Shown: piece after piece, positions 8,101 to 17,851 of the stretch
How positions within the stretch are numbered: position 1 is the stretch's first letter
Layout: every line of letters starts with the position of its first letter
DNA from: an uncultured bacterium
GTDB lineage: Bacteria; Myxococcota_A; Bradymonadia; UBA7976; VGTA01
Length of the DNA stretch: 64,000 nucleotides
Direction: 5' to 3'
NCBI GenBank assembly: GCA_943788935.1
Contig: CALSSE010000015.1
Span: 1 to 64,000 of the forward strand
The notes under the pieces: generated by a model
Told to the model about the DNA's origin: nothing
Seen by the model: only the letters and a program-made list of their open reading frames with translations
Database searches by the model: none
Program-made: the position numbers and the translations under genes

Positions 8101-8778
8101 TTAGCCTAAATAGGAGAGATGCTCTTGATAAGTTAAGGTGAGCTTAGCGATGAAATGGATCGCGCCATCAACGCCACCTTGAGCGAAGGCGAGGATTACT
8201 CCGGTCATTATAATGTTCGCAGAGGGGAGGAAGAGCCAAGCGAACAGAAAGCCCGTCTGCTGTATATCAGTCTGCTCTCTGTGCGTCTCTCGCCAAGTAG
8301 AGAGGAGATGATAACAGTACGACGCTCCGAGCGAGGCCGAGACCCACCACATTCCGGTAAATTGCCCCGCTTGACTCATCAACATAAAAGGGACGCAGAG
8401 GGTTGGGAACCAATAAGGCGCTAGGGAGATCAGCCAATTACCGCCACCAACGATCTCTACCATCCCTCCTGAGCTCCATGTCACCTTGAGCTTGGTCACT
8501 CGATGTAAGGTCATCCAAGCGAAGAGGGCGTGAGTCAATTCGTGCTCGAAGGTCGAGAACGAAGACCCCATGAATCGCTTGCTAAACAGAGTATAATCTA
8601 AGACGAGGTAGAGCCCCGCTCCTAGTAGGCAGTATACCATGGAGTCAAGGTCGCCTAAAACCTGAACTCCGATCTTCAAGAGAGACATCACGCTCGCGGG
8701 TAACAGAGTGATCATTAAGAGAGCGATAGGCCATTTAGAGATTCGCAAGGCAAAGTTTGGATAGCGAGCGAGAGACAT
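8101..8778 (-). CDS. Membrane zinc metallopeptidase-like protein (M50B-like)
   Basis: A 225-residue protein with about five hydrophobic segments and the zinc-binding signature HELTH (in FEHELTHALFAW, about residues 79-90), followed by a membrane block SLAPYWFPTL. This is the layout of M50-type intramembrane or M50B-like metallopeptidases, in which two His bind zinc and Glu is the base. A clear NPDG-type motif for the third ligand is not seen, so proteolysis is not assured. It starts with GGAGG five bases before ATG. It is convergent with the DUF1552 gene. Confidence 0.65.
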   Translation of the reverse strand: MSLARYPNFALRISKWPIALLMITLLPASVMSLLKIGVQVLGDLDSMVYCLLGAGLYLVLDYTLFSKRFMGSSFSTFEHELTHALFAWMTLHRVTKLKVTWSSGGMVEIVGGGNWLISLAPYWFPTLCVPFMLMSQAGQFTGMWWVSASLGASYCYHLLSTWRETHREQTDIQQTGFLFAWLFLPSANIIMTGVILAFAQGGVDGAIHFIAKLTLTYQEHLSYLG

Positions 8779-8924
8779 AGACCTCCTCTTTCAAGTCAGA
8801 GCGCCGAGATCATGGTTTGAGATGGTGACAGTCCCGAGCTTCAGTCTCAGCTTAGGCTCTTCGATGACCACTGATCAAGAGGGTTTAAAAAAAGCCCTCA
8901 AACCTAATTGTCAAACCGCATGGT

Positions 8925-9782
8925 TTACTTCAGTGTTTGATAGACTTCATCGATAAGGGTGAGCGCCTCTAGAGCGCCCATCGCCAGCGAGACTCCACGA
9001 TCGGAGCTCACTTCGTCGAGCTGTGATTCCCGGGGGTTGATGCGAATGAGCGACGCCTGAGGGCAACGGTGCACCGCGTTCTCCCCCATTCCCCGTACCG
9101 ATGGGATCGCGGTGCCTGCGCCCATCTCAATGATCACTAACTTCGCCTCAGGTCCGCCTCTCTCCCATCGTTCTAACCACCGCTCCAACCTCGCCTCTTG
9201 CTCATAAGTGCGGCGTCCATTCCAACTAATATCTCCAAACATGAGGATGTTCGGTCGCAGGTCTCCCTTGATCTTCGGGTGGGTCGGTAGGTCACCCACC
9301 AAGCGTAGCGCCTCCTCATCGATCTCTAATGCTATCCCCTCAGCAGAGACGATCTCAGCGCTTCGAACGAAGCCCTGCAGGTGATGGATAGACCCATGAC
9401 ACTCGCAGACCTCTAAGGGGTTAAAGCCCGCCTCTTGAAATTGTCCATCTACATTTGAGGTAAACACAAAACTCCCCTCTCTCTTATCAGCTGACCACTG
9501 TTTCAATAGGGAGAAGCCTCGATGAGGCATCGTCGATCGGTAGAGGTTCAAACGATGTCCATAAAACCCCCACGCTCGGTGAGGATCTGTATGAAACCAT
9601 CGAGGGTTAGCCATATCGATAAATGAGTATCCTCTCAGCGCAGGATAAGCCTGCCAAAAACCCTGATCTCCTCTAAAGTCGGGGAGACCGGAGTCGACTC
9701 CCATACCGGCGCCAGCAGTGATGAGTAATCCATCGGCTGACCGGAGGAGCTCTGCCGCTCTCTTGATCGCGTCTTGTTTCAT
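8925..9782 (-). CDS. Sir2-family NAD-dependent deacylase-like protein, lacking zinc cysteines
   Basis: Sirtuins remove acyl groups from lysines using NAD. Motifs seen: GAGMGVDSGLPDFRG (Rossmann NAD loop), TSNVDGQF, and CHGSIHHLQ with the catalytic His. I prefer the ATG at 9782 (AAAGG upstream); ATGs at 9800 (overlapping the preceding stop as ATGA) and 9818 are alternatives. Odd: after CHGSIHHLQ the small domain holds no CxxC pair, so the usual four-cysteine zinc site is missing, as in some atypical sirtuins. It overlaps or abuts the upstream minus-strand gene, suggesting one transcript. Confidence 0.82.
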   Translation of the reverse strand: MKQDAIKRAAELLRSADGLLITAGAGMGVDSGLPDFRGDQGFWQAYPALRGYSFIDMANPRWFHTDPHRAWGFYGHRLNLYRSTMPHRGFSLLKQWSADKREGSFVFTSNVDGQFQEAGFNPLEVCECHGSIHHLQGFVRSAEIVSAEGIALEIDEEALRLVGDLPTHPKIKGDLRPNILMFGDISWNGRRTYEQEARLERWLERWERGGPEAKLVIIEMGAGTAIPSVRGMGENAVHRCPQASLIRINPRESQLDEVSSDRGVSLAMGALEALTLIDEVYQTLK

Positions 9783-9796
9783 AGCGTATTTACCTT

Positions 9797-11977
9797 TCAT
9801 CGAAGCCATAAAACCCAATCATCCTGACTTGGTGGAGTCAATCGATGAGTCTGACCTCCTGCTAATGAGCCCGCCGAAGAGAGCGCCCCATTGCGAGGAT
9901 CAAACCAAGAGGCGGCAAATGACCCATCGACCTCAGATAAGCGCAGAACGATGTCTCCACCATCCCCTCGGTTCCAGGTGTCTTCTGTCCCGGTTAAGAA
10001 AAATAACATCTGAGCGCTTTGATCATCTGCGAGCGCATACTTTCCCCCCTGAGCCTCTACTAAATCTGGTCGGGGGTGCATGGTTTGATAATGGTCACTC
10101 AGATAATCCCTAATGAAAGCATTGACGAACTTTAGCCATTGCTCTGAATCCAATAGCTCAAAGGCGTCGGGAATGGGGAAGTAGCGATCACATTCGGTGA
10201 TCCCTCCGGGGCAGTAGAGCGTGTTATGTCTCACGCTAAACCCGACCCCGCCAGCCATTACAGATTTCCATGCTGCTCGGCGTATATCTTGGGGAGTATG
10301 TCCGTTGAGACCCTCTAAATCTTCGCTCCAGTTATCACTATTGAGCGCTGGAATGTCATCCCCTCTTTGATGAGCAGCGAGGAGATCATTGATCGTTGAG
10401 TTTCTAGCCCCGACACTATTAAAGGTCTGCTCGCTCATCATAAGGTTCCCCGAACCACCACCATAGCGGCTCGATATTGGGTGTTGGTATGGATCGAGTG
10501 AGGTCACAAAAGAACCAAACCAATTAACCCACGCTTGATCTCGATATTCGATGAGGTCAATGCCTGTGTTGAATAACACTGAAGGGAAACTTGATAGGCG
10601 AGCGATCATATATCGAATGAGGAGCTCCTCCGCGGGTGACTGACCGGCGAATGAGGGGCGCCCTGAGTCATCGGTGTAGAGCATCAGTTCAACGCCTATC
10701 CCATGGTCGGTTAAGATCTCTAATCGCCTCTCAAGCCGCCTCCATAAGGGAAGATTAAGCTGTAAATTATCGACATCTGAAAAGGCCATATCATTCTCGG
10801 AGAGCCTGAAATTAATCAGAGTAAATTGATGCTCATTGAGAGTCGCCGCCAAATATTCAAACTCTTCATCGGAGGCTTCATCAAGCATGCCATTGACAAA
10901 TAAGCCGATTGGGACGACCGGCGGCCCATCAAGATACCTCCATTTATTGGGATGAACGGGGTCAGCGGTGAGGAGTCCTTGGTGATCAGAGGCGATGGCG
11001 GTGAGCTGACCACTGTGATCATTCAATTCATCAATCTCGGACTCTGTTCGCCATCGCCATGTCCCGAGTTTGGTGGGCATAAAAGCTACCGACCATATTG
11101 AATCGCCATCATAATAAGCAGGTATGGTGAGGGTTAAGCCAGAGTCGGGATGAGTAAAGGTAGCGTTCATCTCCACCACATAAGGCTGCCCATTGAATGT
11201 GTTATGCTCAAAAGAGAGCACGATACGTCTCCACTTACCAACGGTGATGTGATCAGAGGGTGGCTCATCTCCGGCGATCATCATATGTCCCGAGTCACCC
11301 GCCATTATCACATCGTCACCGCCTGTGTTCATTACCCCATCAGTCCCTGCGTTCATTGGAGGGTCGTCTCTGATGATCATCGGATCTTGTTCCACTCTAA
11401 ATGTTAACCACTGCCCATGTCGTGTGTCCTCACTGAACCGGTGGACGGTTGAATAGACTCCCGCCTCATCGGCGAAGATGACATCATGAACAGTCGGGCC
11501 CGGTTGATCTTGAGCAACATATAACCGAATCTCGGTGATGAGGCAGGGTTGGCCTAAGTCGACCTCGATCCAGCTCTCCTCTTGAGTACCTGAGTTCCAC
11601 ATGGACGCCGTTTGGCCATCGACGGCTAAACTAGGAGGCTGAGCGCTTAAATGGCTAGAGGCGCTGATCACTGTGTGAGTCGCTAAATTATAGCTCATAC
11701 TCCAATCATTGACCGGATAACCGAGCACCTCTATTTCACCCCAGGATACCACCGAGCTACTCTGTGTGGTGAGCACTTTAATCTTGCTGGTCGAATACCT
11801 CGCGCGCTCCGGAGACGGGTTGATCGCTTGCACATTCGTGTCACTCACTCGATCATTATTGATCACGTCCTGTTGATCATCGCAGCTTATATTCATCAAT
11901 GAGCAGATGAATCCAAAGTGGAGACATAGACACCGGTTTTTCAGCGACCACGGTCTAATGTTTAAGAGCTCTTGCAC
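9797..11977 (-). CDS. Secreted glycoside-hydrolase-like protein (F5/8 C-like, DUF5060, DUF4038-like)
   Basis: Starts at GTG 11977 with GAGGAG five bases upstream. The N-terminus is an export signal ending near NISCDD, a weak lipobox. A discoidin (F5/8 type C)-like domain follows (SAQPPSLAVDGQTASMWNSG, ESWIEVDLGQP). After an Asp/Gly/Met-rich linker comes a DUF5060-like beta domain (WRRIVLSFEHNTF, GTWRWRTES), then a TIM-barrel-like region (PVVPIGLFVNGM, DHGIGVELMLYTDD) as in DUF4038/apiosidase-type hydrolases. It probably acts on an extracellular polysaccharide; the substrate is unknown. The C-terminus (GDGGDIVLRLSEVDGSFAAS) resembles the collagen-binding-like tail of such enzymes. The linker holds repeated G-D-x-x-M tracts. 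Confidence 0.72.
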   Translation of the reverse strand: MQELLNIRPWSLKNRCLCLHFGFICSLMNISCDDQQDVINNDRVSDTNVQAINPSPERARYSTSKIKVLTTQSSSVVSWGEIEVLGYPVNDWSMSYNLATHTVISASSHLSAQPPSLAVDGQTASMWNSGTQEESWIEVDLGQPCLITEIRLYVAQDQPGPTVHDVIFADEAGVYSTVHRFSEDTRHGQWLTFRVEQDPMIIRDDPPMNAGTDGVMNTGGDDVIMAGDSGHMMIAGDEPPSDHITVGKWRRIVLSFEHNTFNGQPYVVEMNATFTHPDSGLTLTIPAYYDGDSIWSVAFMPTKLGTWRWRTESEIDELNDHSGQLTAIASDHQGLLTADPVHPNKWRYLDGPPVVPIGLFVNGMLDEASDEEFEYLAATLNEHQFTLINFRLSENDMAFSDVDNLQLNLPLWRRLERRLEILTDHGIGVELMLYTDDSGRPSFAGQSPAEELLIRYMIARLSSFPSVLFNTGIDLIEYRDQAWVNWFGSFVTSLDPYQHPISSRYGGGSGNLMMSEQTFNSVGARNSTINDLLAAHQRGDDIPALNSDNWSEDLEGLNGHTPQDIRRAAWKSVMAGGVGFSVRHNTLYCPGGITECDRYFPIPDAFELLDSEQWLKFVNAFIRDYLSDHYQTMHPRPDLVEAQGGKYALADDQSAQMLFFLTGTEDTWNRGDGGDIVLRLSEVDGSFAASWFDPRNGALSSAGSLAGGQTHRLTPPSQDDWVLWLR

Positions 11978-12064
11978 ATAATCTCCTCTATGTTTGATCG
12001 TGGATAAGAAAATGGTCAGCGTACATTAGCTATCTCTGAAGGTCTGATAAGAAGAGAGTGAGAG

Positions 12065-13357
12065 TTATTGCCATATCACTTCTACGATATTTGTTCGCTC
12101 TTGTACGTTGGTGGTGGAAGAGCTACGAGCGAGTGACGACACCATAAAATACAGAGTCTGGCCGGGTATAGGTCGCCACTCCATTGGTATGTGGGCGTAT
12201 CGTTTAATATGGTCTCCAGCGACCGCTGTCTTATTTCTACAGGTCGTTCCTACCGCGAGCCACTCCCATGTTCCCGCGTACCATTGCCCATTGTAATTAA
12301 GGATGACCCAAGGGTTCGCCACTACATCGACGGTGCCATTTCCGGATGAGTGAGGAATAGAGACAGAGGGCCATACATTGGTCTTATCGTAATTAAGGCA
12401 GATCTGTCCCCCTTGGAAATTGACGTTTAGCTCGCTAGTGACAGGCCAATTTGAGACATCGGTGTGTAACCAAGTGACTTGATCAAGAGAGACAGGCAGC
12501 ATCCCCTCGGGTACTTGCCCGCCTGGCCCTTGTCCGCCTGACCCTTGTCCGGGTAAGGAGTATCGCCCTGAATTGATCAGCGCGTTGTCTTCATTACCGA
12601 CAGGAGAGACGGCATGGATATGGACCGTTTCCCCCGCGTAGTTATCAAGCTCTTCTTCGGTAAAGGAGACGTTGAACCGATGGTCACCCTCAGCGACTCC
12701 ACAAGCATCACCGACCGCTGACTCTTGATCCTCCGCGGCGACTTCTCTCTTAATGAGAACCCCATTTTGATGGTCTCCTCCGGCATAAATGTTGATCTCT
12801 ACCGAGGGTGACCACCCTATATGACACGCCCAACCGCTCACTGTCCATTGTCCATTTCGCAGCTCGAGGCTGTCAATATGACCGATTACTTGTTCATTCG
12901 GATCGGGCGCAGGCCCCGGAGGGAGGATCATCATATCCTCTATCTCTCCACAGTCTTGAGGACAGCGCTGAGAGTCTTCTTGAGGATCACACACCGAGTT
13001 TCCACAGTTAGGAGGAGGAGGGTCAGAGGGAGGAGAGTCAACCCCTCCCATACTCATATCTTGGTCATCCTCGACGGGGAGATCTGAGCAATCGCGCGGG
13101 CAGGTCTCTTCAGACTCCATCAGGTTACACACACGATCTCCACAATAAGCGCAATCTATCTCACATGAATTCGAGTCTTCAGAGGGATGACAGAAGCCGT
13201 CACCGCATGCATAATCTTGACCAATATGGGTCATATTACCTGTGTCATCACCGGTCATAGCAGAAGGGGAAACCTCATCATGAGCGCATTGGGGTAGAGA
13301 GAAGCTCACAAACAATATAGCGAACCCATAGACGACATAATGAAGAGTTGTTTTCAT
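12065..13357 (-). CDS. Cys-rich secreted lipoprotein with CGDGxC repeats
   Basis: Lipoprotein signal MKTTLHYVVYGFAILF ending SLPQCAHDE. Three Cys-rich repeats follow (CGDGFCHPSED...C, CGDRVCNLMES...C, CGNSVCDPQED...C), each with six Cys in the C-G-x-x-x-C, E-x-x-x-C-x-x-D-C pattern seen on myxobacterial surface proteins. Next is a domain with SGWACHIGWSPSVEINIYA, a beta-sandwich type common in the same group, then a GQGP-rich linker. The C-terminal 140 residues are aromatic-rich (WLHTDVSNWPVTS, WYAGTWEWLAVG) and may be a carbohydrate-binding domain. No enzyme motif is seen; an adhesin or glycan-binding role is my guess. Confidence 0.7.
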   Translation of the reverse strand: MKTTLHYVVYGFAILFVSFSLPQCAHDEVSPSAMTGDDTGNMTHIGQDYACGDGFCHPSEDSNSCEIDCAYCGDRVCNLMESEETCPRDCSDLPVEDDQDMSMGGVDSPPSDPPPPNCGNSVCDPQEDSQRCPQDCGEIEDMMILPPGPAPDPNEQVIGHIDSLELRNGQWTVSGWACHIGWSPSVEINIYAGGDHQNGVLIKREVAAEDQESAVGDACGVAEGDHRFNVSFTEEELDNYAGETVHIHAVSPVGNEDNALINSGRYSLPGQGSGGQGPGGQVPEGMLPVSLDQVTWLHTDVSNWPVTSELNVNFQGGQICLNYDKTNVWPSVSIPHSSGNGTVDVVANPWVILNYNGQWYAGTWEWLAVGTTCRNKTAVAGDHIKRYAHIPMEWRPIPGQTLYFMVSSLARSSSTTNVQERTNIVEVIWQ

Positions 13358-13491
13358 GATGCATACTCTCGTATTCTAGCCATGCTCATTGACTTAAAGG
13401 TTTTGAACAGAGTATAGACGTAGCTGTCATCTAAAAAAAGTATAATGTTATCAAAGTCCTATGCTGTTAAAGTCACTTTGGATGGTAGTGA

Positions 13492-16400
13492 TCAACGATC
13501 AATATGGTGCTCGTTGGCCTGATACTTGGGCTCGTCTCCTCTCCACAGAGAGCCCGCGAGATGATCGAGCCACATCAGCCGTCCATCTACTGCCGTTAAC
13601 GCTTTAGGGGCGTGCCACTGGCTAATGACTTCATAGGTCTGATTCTCTTCCAATAGAGTGGCTCTCATCACCGCTCTCCGACTACTCCAATAGAGTTGGT
13701 CTTCGACCCAAGCTAGCTCAGAAATTTGAGGAGGGCTATCGCTGAAACAATCAAGCTCTGCGGTCTCTCTTCCTAAAGTACACACGCGACCAATGAATGG
13801 CCATGACTCCAATCGTAAGCTCAAGGTATAGTCTTGATTAGGGTCAAGGTCTGCATCATAGACCGCGAAAGGACCGGGGAGCTCTCCGTGAGTTAATCGC
13901 GGGGTGAGGGTCGCTGTATTCTGAGCACGAGTTAAGGTCCACATCACTGGAGTGGCGCCTGACCCTTGCCCACTGCTCACTACGATGAGCTCTCCATCAG
14001 TGAGCGTTAATGAACTATGGTTAGCCACCTCCCCCACTCGCTCAGGTTCACCGCCAATCGGATGATGAAATAGCTCATTACCCCTTAGCCAGTAGGCGGC
14101 CGACATGTCTGCGACTAAGTCTGAGATCGGCTCATCCACCTCTTGAATGACACTGAGAGAGCCCTCTGACCATTCTAAGAGAGATTGACTCGTCACGACG
14201 AGTAAGCGGTCTCCTTGGGTAGCGATATGAGTTGGGCTCTCTACATCTGGAATAAGAAGACTCGTCGATAATGCATCGTTCGCCGCGAAGACGACTCGGT
14301 TGAGGTCAGTCTCAGTGATCGCGACCCCATCTCCCCATGGAGTAAAGTCATAAGGTGTAGTGAGTCCATCGATGATGAGTTCACCCGATAAAGTCGCCTC
14401 GGGGAGAGGTGAGGCGGTGAGCTCTATGTTGCTTGATTCCCAAGAGATGGGTCCACGATGACCTCTATAAGGATCCTCAAGCTCTTCTCCAACACTCCGC
14501 GCGCAACGGAAACCGAGAGATTGCCCTCGAGCAGAAGCGGTCGCTGACCAGCGGGCCCGACTCCTTAGCCATGGACCGCTATTGAATAAGCCTCCTCCAC
14601 GCACAGCGTAGATCGGCTCCTCCTGTGGTCGCCAAGCGCCCTGATCTTCATTACCTGCATAGGGTAAGTAGAGGTCAGAGGTCCATTCGGCGACATTGCC
14701 GATCAAATCCGAGAGCCCTTCTGGTGAATCTCCATCAGGTCTCTCTCCTACAGGCAGTGCATCGGACGCGCACTGAGCCGAATTCAGGAACCCTACTGCC
14801 TTAGGACATCGGGGGCCCCCTTCACTCGCCCAAGGGTAGGAACGACGGCCTCCACCAGTGGCAACAAACTCCCACTCTTGCTCGGTAGGGAGGCGTTTTC
14901 CATACCACTGACAATAGGCATAGGCATCAGACCAAGTGACCCCACTCATCGGGAGGTCAGCCACTTCTTCATAAGGTGAGTACCCCTCAGAAGTAGCGAG
15001 AATAGGCATTTTGTGGTGATAATGAGGGGCGAGGCCTACATGATTGAGAAAGAGCGCATAGTCCCTCACCATCACCTCTCGTTGATCAATGGCGAAAGGG
15101 GCGAGAGCGGTCAAAGTGATCGGGGTCTGGTCCATAAACCACCCATCACCGTAGGGCTGTGGGCTATCCGCGGGGTTACCCATCTCGAAGCTCACCTCCG
15201 GAAAAGAGATCATCCCCTCGTCATTGATCAAGGGAGCGCGCGGCGGCTTTTGACGGTCGGTAGGTATTCTCGACATGGTCTCGATAGCAGGCCATGGTGA
15301 ACCCGTCTCCGATAAGCTCTGAGCGCTACCTACCATGGGTCTCTGTTTCAGCCAAGACCAGATAGAGGCGTTGAGCTGAGGTTGCCACCGATGAGTGACA
15401 TTAGTGAGTCGATAATACCTAAAGTCCTCTTCACTCCATCCCTGCTCCATAAAGACCTCAGAGAGCGCATCACTGCTATAGATAGAGCCGCATTGTCGAC
15501 CAGTCACCGAACAACGAGCGCCCGGTCTGCAATCGATACAGACATCAGGATCAAGGTCACCATGAAGTAAGACAATGGCAGGCTTAGGCGCTGCTGGATC
15601 CCGGTTCATAAGCCGTGTCTCATAGGCGAACTCGGTGAAGCCTGATTGACTCACGGCGCCGGCGAAGAGGTCGGGGCGCTCTAGAGCAGCGATGAGCGCC
15701 ATAGACGCTCCTCGAGAGTGTCCGGTCACGTATACTCGAGACTGATCAATGTTGTATTGTGACTTAAACCGCTCAAGGAGTCGCTCAAGGAAGATCAGGT
15801 CGGGATGTTGACTAGAATCGGGGCGCTGAGCCCATGGCCAATCGGTCCACCAGGCCCACCGCTGATCTGCGCGTCGCACCTCTTGCTCCACGAAGACCAC
15901 AACAAATCCTTCTTGATCAGCGGTAGAGATCAGTTGGGTATAATCAGGGAGAGGATCAACCGCCACCCGATGGCCGGGGAGCATAAAGACGAGGGGGATC
16001 GGTGACTCTTTCTGATATTGACGAGGGATATAAGCTCGGAAATGTCTCGGGACAGACCGATCGGCCCCCTCTCCCGAAGGGGTGAGTAGTACACCGCTTA
16101 AGTGGCCATATTTACCCCCAGTCCCATCGGAACCTACCCCGGTCTCATGGGTAGTGATCAGAGAGGATCGATCTTCGCTACGTCGCCACTCGCAGACCCC
16201 CGTGAGCATAATAGAAATCTCATCCTCGGCGCAGGCAGCCTCACAGTCCACTTCATCTGCTCCTAGCGCACACCCGTGAGGTTCATCACAGACACCGTCC
16301 TCGAGCCAGAGGCACTCGGCCGAAGGCTCAGCCCCCAAGTCTGTTTCTGTAGCGCCAAGATCTGACTCAAGAGGGGTCGTCATCATCTCTCTATTAGGGC

Positions 16401-16503
16401 TCTCTTCATCGCAAGCGATAAAGAGGGTTAGACAGAGAGAGACACACAGAGACAGCGGAGAGTAAGAGAGGCAGCAGTGATGCATAAAACGTGGCTTGAT
16501 CAT
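13492..16503 (-). CDS. Lipoprotein fusing a PHB-depolymerase-like esterase and an FGE-like domain
   Basis: I start at ATG 16503 (GGAGG 6-7 bases upstream), which gives a lipoprotein signal ending LFIACDEES; a longer frame to 16635 would add an artefactual LPC-repeat leader. Order in the roughly 1003-residue protein: Cys-rich stretch (about 60-100); an alpha/beta hydrolase of the LpqC/feruloyl-esterase type with nucleophile GHSRGAS (about 260), LLHGDLDPD (Asp) and THRW (His); a formylglycine-generating-enzyme (SUMF1) fold at about 428-668 (KRLPTEQEWEFVATGG, GNVAEWTSD, VRGGG); then a beta-propeller-like tail. The FGE catalytic Cys pair is absent (RARWSATASARGQSLGFRCAR region), so it is not a sulfatase activator and may bind substrate or partners. 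Confidence 0.8.
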   Translation of the reverse strand: MIKPRFMHHCCLSYSPLSLCVSLCLTLFIACDEESPNREMMTTPLESDLGATETDLGAEPSAECLWLEDGVCDEPHGCALGADEVDCEAACAEDEISIMLTGVCEWRRSEDRSSLITTHETGVGSDGTGGKYGHLSGVLLTPSGEGADRSVPRHFRAYIPRQYQKESPIPLVFMLPGHRVAVDPLPDYTQLISTADQEGFVVVFVEQEVRRADQRWAWWTDWPWAQRPDSSQHPDLIFLERLLERFKSQYNIDQSRVYVTGHSRGASMALIAALERPDLFAGAVSQSGFTEFAYETRLMNRDPAAPKPAIVLLHGDLDPDVCIDCRPGARCSVTGRQCGSIYSSDALSEVFMEQGWSEEDFRYYRLTNVTHRWQPQLNASIWSWLKQRPMVGSAQSLSETGSPWPAIETMSRIPTDRQKPPRAPLINDEGMISFPEVSFEMGNPADSPQPYGDGWFMDQTPITLTALAPFAIDQREVMVRDYALFLNHVGLAPHYHHKMPILATSEGYSPYEEVADLPMSGVTWSDAYAYCQWYGKRLPTEQEWEFVATGGGRRSYPWASEGGPRCPKAVGFLNSAQCASDALPVGERPDGDSPEGLSDLIGNVAEWTSDLYLPYAGNEDQGAWRPQEEPIYAVRGGGLFNSGPWLRSRARWSATASARGQSLGFRCARSVGEELEDPYRGHRGPISWESSNIELTASPLPEATLSGELIIDGLTTPYDFTPWGDGVAITETDLNRVVFAANDALSTSLLIPDVESPTHIATQGDRLLVVTSQSLLEWSEGSLSVIQEVDEPISDLVADMSAAYWLRGNELFHHPIGGEPERVGEVANHSSLTLTDGELIVVSSGQGSGATPVMWTLTRAQNTATLTPRLTHGELPGPFAVYDADLDPNQDYTLSLRLESWPFIGRVCTLGRETAELDCFSDSPPQISELAWVEDQLYWSSRRAVMRATLLEENQTYEVISQWHAPKALTAVDGRLMWLDHLAGSLWRGDEPKYQANEHHIDR

Positions 16504-16535
16504 TAATAACCTCCAACTTAGAGAGACTCGATTAA

Positions 16536-16580
16536 ACAAGAAACAAGGTAAACAAGGTAAACAAGGTAAACAAGGTAACA
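16536..16580. repeat. 9-bp tandem repeat (ACAAGGTAA type)
   Basis: About five head-to-tail copies in the leader of the esterase/FGE gene, merging at the right into the 139-bp tandem duplication. Confidence 0.8.
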
Positions 16581-16837
16581 GCCAACTATTTAAAACTAAA
16601 CATAATCGCCGCTTAGAACTCATATACTGATCCATTCAGACACACCTCTCCTCTCCTAAGCCCAAGAGAGCGAAGGTGTATATCACGTCAACATGTAAAC
16701 AAGGTTAAACAAGGTAACAGCCAACTATTTAAAACTAAACATAATCGCCGCTTAGAACTCATATACTGATCCATTCAGACACACCTCTCCTCTCCTAAGC
16801 CCAAGAGAGCGAAGGTGTATATCACGTCAACATGTAA
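16567..16837. repeat. 139-bp tandem duplication in a gene leader
   Basis: 132 bases (16567-16698) recur exactly at 16706-16837, a period of 139. The duplicated DNA lies upstream of the esterase/FGE start and so probably doubles its promoter region. The perfect identity points to recent duplication. Confidence 0.9.
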
Positions 16838-16900
16838 GCTCCTATACAGTTAAACAGCAGACTCTAGTGGCGATGGGGCTCCGACAGACGCGAGTTGACC

Positions 16901-17851
16901 TCATATAGCAGATTCGTATGAGCAGCCACCGAAGAGCGGAACGCCACCTTCAGGGAAGCGAACGCAGATGTTCTCAACCCCATTCGCGATAGCCTCTCTC
17001 AAAGTCGCCGAGGCCTCCTGAAACTGCGCCTTAAATGCGTAATACGCCTCCTTGAACGCCTTCAGCCGCTCAATACACTTTGTCCGGCAAAGAGGACGTG
17101 AGCTGCGCTTGGTGAATCGGGCTTTGTAGGTCTCTTGACCCATCACCTTGGCCATCCCCATGGCCGGCTTCTCTCTGTTCGCTAACGCCTCTTCAATCGC
17201 TGTGTCACAGAGTCTCTGACATCGAGCTCGGTACTCCTCTTCGCTGTCATCGCACCACATTGGTGGCGCTGTAAGGCTCGCTTTATATTCGGTGGTATAG
17301 TCCCACTCATTGACCACATTACCTCTGGCGTTAGCGCGCTTGCGAGCAACGTAGAGCTTTGTTCGGTTGAGCCAATCACCGACAAGATTTTTGCCTTCGA
17401 CCAGCTGATGATAGCCATGAACACCTGACCACTGACTCGGGTGATCCACCAAGCCCTCCTTGACGGAGTTCTGTGTGATATACTTAAAGATCTCTTCTAG
17501 TCCTCCTTCATCGAGGATCTCTTCATTTGAGAAGCGCTTTTGCCATAGAGTCCCGTGCCAGTCATGAACTCGCCCAAGCTCCCGAGCTAGATTACCCTTG
17601 AAATGGCCCAAGAACTTCGACATATGCTCCGTTTTAGCGGCGCTGATCAGTAGGTGAAAATGGTTGCTCAAGAAGGCATAGTGGTGCAGTTCGATGACCT
17701 GCTTATAGCTGTTGAGGGAGTAACATAAAACCCCACGAACGATGGCATTGATCTCTTTTGTAGGCTTGAGAAAGGCGAACCCTTGGAGACATCGCGAGGT
17801 GATGTGATGGGTCGCCCAAGTCTGTGATTGGTAGCGCAAGTGGTGAGGCAT
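16901..17851 (-). CDS. IS200-like/Y1 (HUH) transposase, possibly domesticated
   Basis: A 316-residue protein with the Y1 transposase core: YAFLSNHFHLLI carries the metal-binding His-x-His, and an N-terminal strand THHITSRC precedes it. The Tyr nucleophile is probably in YITQNSVKEGLV or nearby. These enzymes cut and join single-stranded DNA. The start is ATG 17851 with AAGGAG six bases upstream; a longer frame to 17896 has no ribosome site. The C-terminal 130 residues are basic and not recognised. No partner tnpB is nearby. It differs from mobile IS200 in its long tail, which is more like REP-associated (RAYT) or chromosomal relatives. Confidence 0.78.
   Translation of the reverse strand: MPHHLRYQSQTWATHHITSRCLQGFAFLKPTKEINAIVRGVLCYSLNSYKQVIELHHYAFLSNHFHLLISAAKTEHMSKFLGHFKGNLARELGRVHDWHGTLWQKRFSNEEILDEGGLEEIFKYITQNSVKEGLVDHPSQWSGVHGYHQLVEGKNLVGDWLNRTKLYVARKRANARGNVVNEWDYTTEYKASLTAPPMWCDDSEEEYRARCQRLCDTAIEEALANREKPAMGMAKVMGQETYKARFTKRSSRPLCRTKCIERLKAFKEAYYAFKAQFQEASATLREAIANGVENICVRFPEGGVPLFGGCSYESAI

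Noticed and set aside
8880..8901. GAGGG/CCCTC hairpin with A/T run as a terminator for the Sir2 gene
   Set aside because: The A/T run is inside the loop, not after the stem, so it does not fit an intrinsic terminator.
13492..16503. Active formylglycine-generating enzyme (sulfatase activator)
   Set aside because: The catalytic cysteines of FGE are absent and no sulfatase gene is nearby.
16504..16635. Extended N-terminus of the esterase/FGE protein with LPCLPC repeats
   Set aside because: It is a translation of the 9-bp leader repeat; ATG 16503 has the ribosome site and lipoprotein signal.
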